64,000 nt of DNA from the NCBI GenBank assembly GCA_004194705.1, contig SADC01001353.1, forward strand, positions 186,001 to 250,000, written 5' to 3'. The stretch comes from Ditylenchus dipsaci. Lineage: Eukaryota > Nematoda > Chromadorea > Rhabditida > Anguinidae. Under the pieces are notes generated by a model. It saw only the letters and a list, made by a program, of their open reading frames with translations. It was not told where the DNA came from and ran no database searches. Made by a program: the position numbers and the translations under genes. Shown here piece by piece: positions 23,400 to 33,203 of the stretch; position 1 is the stretch's first letter; each line of letters starts with the position of its first letter.

Positions 23400-24215
23400 A
23401 GAGCTTAAACTCCCTAAATCTGGATAATACTCTTGCAATTTGCTCGAGATGAACCTGGAAATTATCAACACGAGTATATGTGACGATATCGTCAACATAA
23501 GCTAGAACTCCTTCTCATTATCAAGACCATCGACATTGCCCTATTAAAAATACTAGTAGCATTCCGTAGACCGAAAGCATCATGACCATCTGTAGACTTT
23601 GTCTTCCGTGATGACTCCACACTTTCTACTGGACTCATCGATCAACGGTATCTGCATGTACCCACTGGATAAATCCAGAGAAGTATAGTAATAAGCCTTA
23701 CTTAAGTCCTCAATGATCGTATCTATACGAGCATTGGGGTATAAATCTGGACCGTAACTTTATTAAGTTCACGAAGTCTTATACACGGTCGGTAAACTCC
23801 CGTCTTTTTTCTGGACCACTACTAAACTGGAAACCAATGGTGTATCGGATTCCACCATGACCCACTATCTACGTGATTTGAACATGTTTCTTAATCTCTT
23901 CCTTGTATTTAAAAGGAGTCTTGAATATTCTCGACTTGACTGAACTTCGGTAGTAGTAGTAAGAATGTGGCTTGATCTTACAGTGACCGAGATCATATCT
24001 GGAACGAGAAAATACATCGCTGAAATTTATCTTAGCAAATGTTCTAATGCTTTTTCTCACTACTGGAACAATCGCACTTAGATAATCCACCACGTATGAA
24101 GGATCTTTTTCGTAGACGTAGAAGGCAATGGTCAACCATCTCGACGTTATTTCTGGAGCTTCATACAACAAATCGGGGGACTTTGTCCATATAAAGATGC
24201 GACGCACACCCAAGA
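23400..24215 (-). pseudogene. Reverse transcriptase of the LTR element
   Basis: In order on the minus strand: VVVQKKDGS (fingers), the LREL.NKVT block, YYYTSLDLSSGYMQIP with the first catalytic Asp, KCGVITEDKVYRW, NATSIFNRAMS, and AYVDDIVTYT with the YVDD active-site box near 23490-23520. This order is diagnostic of Ty3/gypsy RT. At least three frame breaks interrupt it. One lies beside a CTGGA word at about 23745. Confidence 0.8.
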
Positions 24216-24630
24216 TGTCATTACGTCTTTAACTGGATCGGGCTGATTTGTAACATTTGTCACCATCACCTTGTAACCTATCTGGAAGCTCTATGCATAA
24301 ACGCCACTTTGAAGTCTAATGCCTAACACACCTAGAAAATCACTATGCTGGATCAGAATAGCGTTAGAACTGGATTTCTTTACTGGTTCTGTATACATAC
24401 GAACAAGTAAATCCATTTAGCTGGAACTTCGGCATCTTCTATCATAAAAACTTCCCACGTACAATATTGCCTTGGATCACCTATCCTTAGCACTCTCTGA
24501 ACTCATCGTAAACTGTTGCTTCTGCATGTTTACCCTATATTCTGGAAATTTGGCCATAACATCACCTCCAATAATTAAATCGAAAGTGGTTTTATGACTA
24601 TATAAGTGTCAGAAGTAAAATGAACTTCGA

Positions 24631-25128
24631 CTAATCTGGATTCATCTGCATGGTTAACTTAAGAAAACCCTTATGCTGGATCGGCACTCCATGCCCTGAA
24701 ACTGAGTCTACTTTCACACGCGTGTCAGTTAACTGCACGTGGTGTTTAATGGCCAAACCGACCGGAGCTATCGATATCGTCGCACCGGATCGATTAATGC
24801 TAAATAGCACTTGCCGTGAATCTGGACTGGAATTGGAGTAACCTATCTGCTGGAAGTAAATACTGGAGCGTTTTCCATCTTTATGCCTATTTACTGTCAA
24901 AATAGCATCTGGAGCTGGATCTTCACAATCAGACACCTTCTGTTTGTGCGTAATATCGAAATCAAGAGCATGCTCTAATTCCCAAATACGTTTGTCCTTG
25001 CTTTCTAAAGATGCAACGACCTGAGGTGGAATGTGCACACTACACCTGGGATCTGGAACATATTTAAACCCTACTGGAACTTCATCCTCACTAACTACTT
25101 TTGGCTGGACTAAATCCCCAAAAATCAT
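24631..25128 (-). pseudogene. Retroelement aspartic protease region
   Basis: An open frame of 165 residues. The C-terminal half has the layout of a retropepsin: a VLFSINRSGATISI block where the family shows DTGA or DSGA, then DSVSGHGVP and KGFLKLTM strands. The expected catalytic Asp is replaced by Asn-Arg, so the enzyme would probably be dead unless the sequence is wrong there. Twelve or so CTGGA words fall in all three codon phases here without breaking the frame, which shows they are not inserted pentamers. Confidence 0.6.
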
Positions 25129-25379
25129 TCTGGATCTGCTTTTTACAAGCCCAATCTATTTTACTCTTCTGCATATTTTGCATAAGATCGTCTGGATCTA
25201 CCACGTTATCATCATCACTATGACTACATGGTACGCTTGGTTCTGGAAATTTCGACCCTAACCACTCTGGATTGTCTAAAATTCGAACCGAAGGCAGGCC
25301 CTCTGTTCCCTCTAGATGAATTATAATTATTAAAGGATCTTGGTGACCAAAATCTCGCGGCTGGAAGTAATCCGGACGT

Positions 25380-27928
25380 CGTTCTCTATATAGATCCGGA
25401 CACCGATTAGCATAGTGACCGAATCTTCGGCACTTATAACACTGGATATTAGAAGCAACCTGCGCATTGGAGACGAACTTCTGGAGACTGGACGAGAGTA
25501 GTAACCCTGTCTTCCATCGAACGATAGAGATGCTCCTTGAAGTCTGCGACTGGATTCACCACAACAATTGGCGGTTGGTTCGCTGAAGCTGGAGAATTAC
25601 CTAAATGCTGAGGATCTGGACCCTTTCGCTTGAATCTGGATTGGGTTTTCATTAATACCACGAGGTTCTTCAAAAGAAACATGTTTCCTTTCAAAGTCCT
25701 CACGCTTACTGGAACTTTCACGTCTATCAACTGGAGAATTAGACCTAGATTGGGATTGGTCACGACCTCCCCCTATGGCGTGCGCCAAATTTCTGGGTGG
25801 AAGACGAGCATCTTAATTGCTGTCCTATAACATCTGCAAGCTGGTTAACCGTTGCAGGCTTGTTTCTGGTATCTAGACGACCTATTTCTCGAATCTTTAG
25901 CCTTGCGGATAAAATCTTCGAGATCGTCTATGCACCAAAAACCACCACATCGCATGCGATGGGCTATCTCTGGAGAAATTCGTTTCTTAAAATGTTCAAG
26001 TATTCGATCTCGAATCTTGGGTCTGGATTCATCCTTATACGCTCTTCTAACTAAATCAGAAACGTAATGATAGTACTCAGTCACGGACTGATTACTGCCT
26101 TGTCTGGAACAGTCCAACTCCTGGACAGCACGCATTCTGTTCGCTCAGTATCAGAGATGGAACGTAATTTTCTGGATACATTCACTATATGACTGCACAT
26201 CATTTACAAGTAAATCATGCACGCAATCATAAGCCAACCCTTCAAGGTTGTCCTTTAATCTGGCTATTTTTGGGTTTCAGATATCTTATTACCCATAATC
26301 TGGAGCTTGGTTTCAAAATCTTTAACCACTTATCAAAATCTTGCCCAGTTTCACCACTGAACAAGGGAAGTTGCCGACTATTCATCATAAACAGCATATC
26401 TGCGTCTGGATCATAGTCACTGGCTCGTTCCTTACTGGACATTAAAGAAATGGATGGATCGGTGATATCATCGCCATCATGTTTTCTGGATCCATCTAAC
26501 CACCTCCTAACCTTAGCTATGTCCGTATCGGACGTGTGGCTTCCCTCCACGCCGGCAGGATTATCTGGAACTTCTTTGTTGCTTTCAGATGTTCATCTGA
26601 TTGCCATCCTGGACCCGTCTGCTTAACTGCAGCACTATCGATTGAGTGACTGGCACTCGCACTTTATCTGGAACATCATTCAAACTTATTTCCCCACATG
26701 TGGAGTTTAAACAACTAGATTTGCGGCTTGACGCCTAATTAGTTCAGCGTTTTCTTTACGAACTTTCTCAAGATACGCCAAATAAGCTGATTTTGATTGA
26801 ACTCCATGATCTGGGACAATTCACCTGGATCATCATTTTGCAATGATAACGCGCGAGATCTGATGTCAGTCTGCACACTTTTCTGGATTAATACTGGAGA
26901 AAATGACTTAGCTGGAACTTCATTTCTATTGATTCTCAAACCTATCCAACCTAACCTTGAGTCTAGAGACTTCTTCGGTCAGCTGGAGAATCGTCTGAGC
27001 GCACTTATTACCTAATTTGCCGAACGTTCGTGAGACGAACGAAGGTCTTCTATCTGGAGCTTAGAAATCTGGATATCTACATACTCTTTGACCGAAAGAA
27101 TCTTCTCGTCTAAGTCATCGAGATCTTTACTCTGGAGCCTCTGTTCACCTTCAACATCTCTTATTTTAGACTGGAACCACGTAGTATCTTCCAATAGATT
27201 GGAAATACCTTCCCTGGATCAACAACTGTTTGTCATAATCTAATTATTTCGAGAGAGCTTGTTCAAGTCCCTCTTAACACTGGATTCTAAAGTAGTAAGT
27301 CTACTATATAACTGTCTAGAAGGTGATGGTCCCCACCACATTAGAGATATCTCTAGTCAAAAATAAACCTATATCGGACGTATGTGCGCCGATTGTATCA
27401 GACTGGACTTATTTTAACCTTACCTGGACGGATTCTCGACTGTTTCGATCATCCCCACTGGATTCGCGTGGATTTTCGAGAACGACAGAGCCAACGCTGG
27501 AGTCTCGGGAACCCCTTTTTCCAAAATTTATAGCTGGATCATTGCTTTGCAGCATGCCCACTATATTTGATGTCCTGAAAGAAAAATTATGCGACCATCG
27601 ATATATCGAAGAGTCTAGACTAGAAACTTCGCGGAGTACGTAACGTAGGAGTACTACTTCTAGAAGGTGCTTAATAACTGGAGGTATCGCAGTTGACTGG
27701 ATAATAGGATCTGGAGATTTAATAAACTTATCTGGAACTTCACAAGGCACTGAATTCTTGCTTGCATCCACCTGATCCACATAATGAACCGGTTTCGACA
27801 GAGCAGGTGCCCTGAACACTTATCCCTACTCGGATCTTGGATGTCCAAAATCTTATCCACTGGATTAACATGAACTGGATTTCCCGTAATGTGCTGGCAG
27901 ACACGGTCCCCTTCCCATATTTACCCAT
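25380..27928 (-). pseudogene. gag region of the LTR element
   Basis: It starts at an ATG (27928) 9 nt inside the 5' LTR border with MGKYGKGTVSAS. Mid-part fragments (26550-25845) are Arg/Glu-rich and helical, with RMRCGG and DDLEDFIRKAKDSR as in gag capsids. It ends with a single zinc knuckle CYKCRRFGHYANRC (C-x2-C-x4-H-x4-C) near 25400-25445. It is broken into more than six frames. It would form the nucleocapsid shell. Confidence 0.65.
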
Positions 27929-27936
27929 GGTGCTAC

Positions 27937-28806
27937 CAGTAAACATAAAATGTTTTAACACTGGACTTTTATTGGGGCACCTTGGTATAATGGGACATGG
28001 GAATAATCTGGAGAAACAATACAATTATACAACTAAAGAGACTACTGACTGGAGTTTCTTCGACTGGAGAGATTGTTTCCCGTTCACCCAAGGCAGGCAC
28101 AATTGAGAACCAGCTAGTTGAACCTCTTCGTAGACGGAGTGGAGCGCGGACTGGAGGAGCGAATCGAAACCATACGGAGGGAATCCCGGTGTGCACCATA
28201 TGCGGACATCACAGGAGAATCAGTCATGCTGGATCCAGAAGAGAAGCAGTAGTGACATCTTCGCCAATCGCTGGTATCTGAAAATGAGTCCAAGGCTAGG
28301 ACCAAATCGGTCTCTGAGCCTGGAGTAATATCTGGAGAAACTAATAAATCTGGATTGGTCGAGTCATCAGTCACATCGACTGGAAGCTCTATGACTGGAG
28401 TAGACTTGGAAACTAGAATCTGTTAAGGCCTGCACTCGTGCAGCAACCTCTACCACATCTTGTAAGACTGGAGGAATCCAGAGTTCATAACACCCTGCAT
28501 TAAACTGGAGAAAAGCGTCTTATGATCAGGAGTAGACTCAACTGGTCGCGCACTGGATTTATAGCTGAAATATCACTAACCTTTGACATCAAATATGAGA
28601 GCAGCTGACCAACAAACAAAATCCAAAATATAATCTATAGATATATCGGGATTATTCGTAGTGTCGCCATGTCAAATAAATCTGGACGGGACAAATCGTA
28701 TTTCGAATTTGCCTTTAAACTGGATTATTTAAAGTTGCAATAGGTTTCGTCGAAACCTATTGTCTTAACTGGAAACGCCGTTCGTCAGAACGCAACAATC
28801 CTTACA
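27937..28806 (-). repeat. 5' long terminal repeat
   Basis: It matches the left repeat except at about 28390-28580. The minus strand starts TGTAAGGATTGTTGC. A possible primer-binding site TGGTAGCACC follows its end on the coding strand at about 27935-27926. It includes the frame 28114-28374, homologous to the C-terminal half of the left repeat's ORF. Confidence 0.75.
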
Positions 28807-29440
28807 AGAGCATAAATATGTTGCTTATATGTTAGCAACATATTGTAAAGTTAACCTTTTTTTATTTTTTAAGACCTTTCTGTAATTTGCCGAACAGCTT
28901 GTTTTCTTAATGTTTGGTCTCGTTATAAAACAAATTATATTTTAATCACCTTCTTTTTTCATTAAAAATATTGCCGTATTAAACATCTATACAAAGATAC
29001 AGGAATCGGACAAAATCACATACGACTTCTTATAATTTTTAATTTAAACCAGGATGTGGCGTTCCAAATCGGAGCTGAGACAAGGCAGTGCTAGCTGAGA
29101 CTTAATCCGATTACTTCCTTACACATGCGTTTTTGACCATACTGTCAGACCAAATTTTTTTCTCAAATACTTCAGATACGGGCTTGACAAGCTACACCCA
29201 GCCAGATAAAAAATTTGATAAATGTTTATAAGGTGTGACTTGGGCGTGGTTTATTTTTACTCACCGACCTTTTGCACAATATTTTTAATGTATTCTACCT
29301 TTTTGTGTTTTATTAACCTTACAAATGAGGATGTGGTAGGGACGATGCGATTGGAAAACCCTATCTACCGTTTGATAGAGAATCGAAATGCTTATTTGAC
29401 ATGAGGATCCTTTTTTACGTCAAAGTCGATTATGGAGTAG
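28807..29440. other. No gene seen
   Basis: AT-rich unique sequence between the LTR element and the next foldback. A 40-nt hairpin at 28808-28848 (TATGTTGC / GCAACATA) sits directly against the LTR end. No exon, RNA or repeat was recognised. Confidence 0.5.
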
Positions 29441-29719
29441 AAAATGTGTTTGAAAGTTGATTGAAATTTTGACCCTACCGGAGTATAACCACCCCAACCC
29501 CCCCCCAAATGGAATTTTTTTAAAAGTGTTTCCAAACACCCTATATCGACTTGAAATCGCCTCAGAAGTTTAAAAAAGGCATTATTTTTAGTTCTGGTCA
29601 ATATAAAATTGAGTTTTGGGCATTTTTAAATCTCGACATATGACTGTTTTACCCTGTTTTTCAACATGGGACTGGACAAAAGTACCTCTAAATGCCTTTT
29701 TGATCAAGAGTCTTGATCG

Positions 29720-29905
29720 GAATCATGTCTAAGGTGAGTGAGTGCGCGCATCTCTAACCATCCAAGCCCCCTGCGCCCCCTTCGGGGCGCAGGGGGCTTG
29801 GTTGCTTGGGGTTGAGATGCGCACACCCACATACCTTAGACACCAATCACTCGAAAGTGACTCTGGATGCATGAAAAAGCATGCATACCAGAGTTTATTA
29901 TGCAG
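29720..29905. repeat. Three-hairpin repeat family, copy
   Basis: It reads ATCATGTCTAAGGTGAGTG, then a long stem GCGCGCATCTCTAAC / GGTTGAGATGCGCAC, then TCACTCGAAAGTGA, then CTCTGGATGCATG / CATGCATACCAGAG. Six other copies lie at about 7187, 46465, 52850, 55225 and 58905 (some inverted). The hairpins are strikingly better kept than loops. Confidence 0.75.
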
Positions 29906-30019
29906 TAGGCCTCAGTATTCAAAACTATGTTTAAGATCTTCCTTTTTGGAACAAATTGGCCTCTTTTGGTTCTTACCACCCAAAAACAGCCTTAAAGGGC
30001 CTGACCTCTTCCTACTCGG

Positions 30020-30215
30020 TGGTCCCCCGCCAATTCAAAAATTTTCCTCGATCATTGGACTTCTGTACGGATTTTTCCGCCACGTTTCTAACAAAACTAG
30101 GCCTGAAATCAAATTTAGGCTTAGTTTTGTTAGAACCTAGCAGAAAATCCGTACAGAAGTCCAATGATCAAGGGAAAATTTTTGAATTGGCGGGGGACCA
30201 CGAGTAGGAAGAGGT
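30020..30215. repeat. Family-2 palindromic MITE, copy 1
   Basis: It is nearly perfect over 90-nt arms: ATCATTGGACTTCTGTACGG left, CCGTACAGAAGTCCAATGAT right, centre TAGGCCTGAAATCAAATTTAGG. Other copies lie at 30725, 36790 and 48860. It is flanked by CAATTCAAAAATTTT words shared with family 1. Confidence 0.8.
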
Positions 30216-30477
30216 CAGGCCCTTTAAGTCTCTTTAAAATGGTCAAAATAGGTATTTTTGGGTGGTCCCAAAAGTCAATTTTTTATTGACTAGAACACAA
30301 AAATAATGCCTTTCTTGAGCTCCTGAGGCAATTTTAGGTCGATATAGGGTGTTTGGAACACTTTTAAAAAATTCCATTTGGGCGGGGGGGGCGGTGAATA
30401 TACTCCGGTAGCGCCGAAATTTTGATTGAAGCATATCTATCAATATATCATATATATCAAAATTTCACGGTACAGTC

Positions 30478-30690
30478 AAACCCTACTTAAAGGACCATGG
30501 TTTTTGCGAGCAGCGGCATGTGCAAATTTGAATTGGCGGGGGACACTTCTCTTTCGTCTCGCACTGTACTCTTTGGAGTCATTTCAAACGACTCCAAAGA
30601 GTACAGAGAGAGACGAAAGAGAAGTATCCCCGCCAATTCAAATTTCGCACAGGCCGCTTCGCGCAAAAAACATGGTCCTTTAAAGGGGCA
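30478..30690. repeat. Family-1 palindromic MITE, copy 1
   Basis: The arms are AAAGGACCATGGTTTTTGCG and the inverse near 30670. The inner arms TTTGAATTGGCGGG and CTCTTTCGTCTC and the centre TCATTTCAAACGA are all mirrored. About 105-nt arms with almost no loop. Copies lie at 40395 and 41810, with a half copy at 33710. Confidence 0.85.
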
Positions 30691-30724
30691 TACCACGCTA
30701 ATAAAAGGTAGTGCCCGGGAATAA

Positions 30725-30890
30725 AAATTTTTTCCTAATCATTAGACTTCTGTACGGATTTTTCAACATTGTTTCTAATAAACCTTACCTAAAATCAATT
30801 TCTAGGCCTTGTTTTGTTAGAAACCAAGTTGAAAAATTCGTACAGAAGTTCAAGGATTGGGAAAATTTTTGAATTCCGGACCCCAGGGCT
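30725..30890. repeat. Family-2 palindromic MITE, copy 2
   Basis: TAATCATTAGACTTCTGTAC is mirrored by GTACAGAAGTTCAAGGATT; the centre is AATCAATTTCTAGG. It lies directly beside family-1 copy 1. Confidence 0.75.
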
Positions 30891-31369
30891 ACGATGAATC
30901 GAAAGTTGACTGTATTATATTGAAAGCGGAGTCTTACTGGCAAAAGTTTCTACTTTTGCAGACAAATCGAAATTCAAGCGATTTTTGTAAACTGCATGGA
31001 CAATCTACGTTCGTTAGAAAATCCCCAAAGTGGCCGTAAAAGTATCGGAGAAGGCGGGGATTGAACTTGAAGGGGTGCATACGAATAAAGTAGAAGTGTG
31101 ATTGTTACCTTTTGATTAACTGGGAATCATGGTGTAGCATTAAGAAAAAACTGGAATTGGGACTGGGGTTTTAAATTGAACGGCAGGATTTCGGCACGGG
31201 ATTTTGGGACAAATTTTCGTCCCGGCAGGCACCCTTCCGTTTTTGTCTCTAGTTAATTTGCTTGAATAGAGATGTTCAAAGGTTTTGCTACCATGGTCAA
31301 AGTTCTGTTTCCGTTCAAGACAAATAAACATTCAATATAGAATTTTTGGCTCTATGTGTGTTCGCGGGC

Positions 31370-31740
31370 CCCCGAAAAATTTTGCCTTAGTCCCCCTGTT
31401 GATTTTTTAAAAAAAATTATTGTAATTTCTTTCTAAAAAATTTTTTTTTCTTTTTAAACATGTACCTTTCATCAACTATTTGGGCACTTAACCAGCCATG
31501 TCATCAATGATATGGTTAAATTTGAGAGTCCTTTTGGGCTTGTGCTTAGGCACAATGTAGGCCTGAGTATGTTAGGACGGACCTAAACATGTTTTTCTTA
31601 CCGTATTCAAAGTTTGGAAAACACATTTGAGCCGTTTAACATACGCTGGCCTACTCTTGCCTAAGCCGGCTAGGAGAAAAATTTAAAAAAGTTGTTTAAA
31701 AAATCAACAGGGGGACCAAGGCAAATTTTTTCGGGATATA
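31370..31740. repeat. Foldback element with GCCTTAGTCCCCCTGTTGATT arms (family 8)
   Basis: Left CCGAAAAATTTTGCCTTAG, right CAAGGCAAATTTTTTCGGG. The inner block TAGGCCTGAGTATGTTAGGA is mirrored by AACATACGCTGGCCTACTC. Smaller relatives lie at 60990-61145 and 62755-62885. Confidence 0.7.
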
Positions 31741-32316
31741 CACATATACACACCGAATTTTTCGGATTTTTTACAAGTTTTAATGCTTTTTGTCTGGAGA
31801 AGAACCAAAACTGGTTAGTGACTTTTTAACTCAAAAACAGTTTATAATTAAATCTAAAATGCTGAACACGAAGCCTGTGTCAGAATTTTGAATTTGCAGG
31901 TTTTTTAGTCGCACTTTTTTAAGACACTTTTTGGAGTTCTTCTTTAATTTTTCCCAACAGTCTAAAAGGCCTTTTTATTTAATTTTCAACCACTGTAGTA
32001 TGTCTTTTTTTATGCTGATTCTAAACTCGAAGCTTGTATTATGGTTACAGGCCTCTGTGGAAAAATATTTTATAGTTTTTGCAGAATTGTAAGTTTATAA
32101 AAAACAGCCTAAATTCATTATTTTAATTTTATCCATGATAATTTTTTCGACTTTCCTTAATCAACATATTTTCTATGATTATTAATAAATAATTATGATT
32201 ATCATAATAAAAATGTGAAGATATAAACAAATTTTTGTGTATGTATCCCTCCCCCCAAAGTACATAAGGTGCGTAACTAACCTAGAGCTATGACTCCCCT
32301 CCGTTGTTACTTTTTT
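31741..32316. other. No gene seen
   Basis: AT-rich sequence with TTTTT runs, downstream of the terminal exon at 32317-32492. No repeat arm or exon was recognised. Confidence 0.5.
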
Positions 32317-32492
32317 TTACAGCTGGCTGCAGGCATCCTTGATCATCAGCTTCCCAGCACTCTTCACATCGGGCTCCCACCCGATGACTCGCTTGAGATG
32401 CGGATCCATTTTAAGCGCAAGACCGCCTGACTTCGTCATTTCCAAAATAGCTGACAGCTTTACTTTAGCACAAGATTCTTTCTTTTCAGATT
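32317..32492 (-). CDS. Terminal exon of an unidentified protein
   Basis: After an acceptor CTCTAAG (32493-32499) the minus strand is open for 58 codons to TAA at 32317-32319: SEKKESCAKVKLSAILEM, then TKSGGLALKMDPHLKRVIGW, ending KLMIKDACSQL. The charged, balanced composition and clean frame look coding. No upstream exon was found before 33204, where the next gene's poly(A) signal lies. It could be a short downstream gene of an operon, or an alternative last exon of the secreted-protein gene at 33258. The family is not recognised. Confidence 0.45.
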
Positions 32493-32885
32493 CTTAGAGG
32501 ACAAAGGTAAAACGAATTAGAAGGCATCGGTAAACTGTTATTTCCACACGAGACAAAAGTTATTTTGTGTCGCTTTTCCGAAAAATTCCCCTCCTTACAA
32601 TTTTTAATGATGCGAAAATTATTAATTTTTCGGCAAACACATTAAGAAACGAAAATACTCCATAATTTTGGAATTTTCTCGACAATATCTGAAACCCTGA
32701 CAACTTTTTTTCTTGAGGTCCGAACCGTTGTTTGGATAAGCAAAAAATCGAAGAGTTTTGAAAAGAAAAGTCTTTCATAAAACAATACAAGAATGTTTTT
32801 GCCAGTTCCATGCATATTTAGGCTGCATAGGTGTTGCTGGTGACCTTAAACACGCAGTGGCTTCCCTTTGTTACCCGAATCTGTT

Positions 32886-33070
32886 TACAGTCAAATCTCG
32901 ATTTACGACCTCTCTTGGTACCGGCTATAAAGGGGTCGTTAAATCGAGGTTTTATTTTAGTCATTTTTGGTCAAATCAACCAAATAGAGTCTCCGGAGAG
33001 GGTCGTTAAATCGAAGGAGTCGTTTGATGGGGGGGGGGGTTGCGGGTCGTTAAATCAAAGTTTGACTGTA
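32886..33070. repeat. Pogo/Tigger-like MITE
   Basis: TACAGTCAAATCTCGATTTA at the left and TTAAATCAAAGTTTGACTGTA at the right, with a TA at each end. Internal GTCGTTAAATCGAG repeats. It shares the AATCAACCAAAT core word with the elements at 56477 and 63275. Confidence 0.75.
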
Positions 33071-33203
33071 GTCGACAGATAGACACGAAAAAGTTTGCTG
33101 CCAATGTAACGCTATCCCCGCTGATAAAGTTCCTAGTGATAGTAAGACTCAAATGTAGTAGGATATAGTAAGATGTATGATGCGATGCTAATAATACAAA
33201 TAT

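Larger units (their letters stand above)
12303..28806 (-). mobile_element. Degraded Ty3/gypsy-type LTR retrotransposon, CTGGA-rich
   Basis: This is an approximately 16.5-kb element on the minus strand. Long direct repeats lie at both ends (12303-13181 and 27937-28806). In coding order come gag with a CCHC knuckle, aspartic protease, RT with YVDD, RNase H linker and integrase with HHCC and TDNA motifs; this PR-RT-RH-IN order defines Ty3/gypsy (Metaviridae). About 6 kb of further coding-like sequence follows the integrase. Frames break every few hundred bases, so it is inactive as read. The pentamer CTGGA occurs roughly 15 times per kb by eye throughout, against an expectation near 0.7, and this stops sharply at the element ends. 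Confidence 0.85.
29441..30437. mobile_element. 1-kb foldback element carrying two nested palindromes
   Basis: The left arm at about 29441-29650 (TTTTGACCCTACCGGAGTAT, AAATGGAATTTTTTTAAAAG, ACACCCTATATCGACTTGA) is mirrored at 30235-30430. The loop contains the three-hairpin family (29720-29905) and a family-2 palindrome (30020-30205). The left half plus the three-hairpin element recurs at 52600-53110. Confidence 0.8.

Noticed and set aside
12303..28806. CTGGA words as pentamer insertions that break the reading frame
   Set aside because: In 24631-25128 a dozen CTGGA words lie within one open frame and form normal codons, and many frame breaks elsewhere do not touch the motif.
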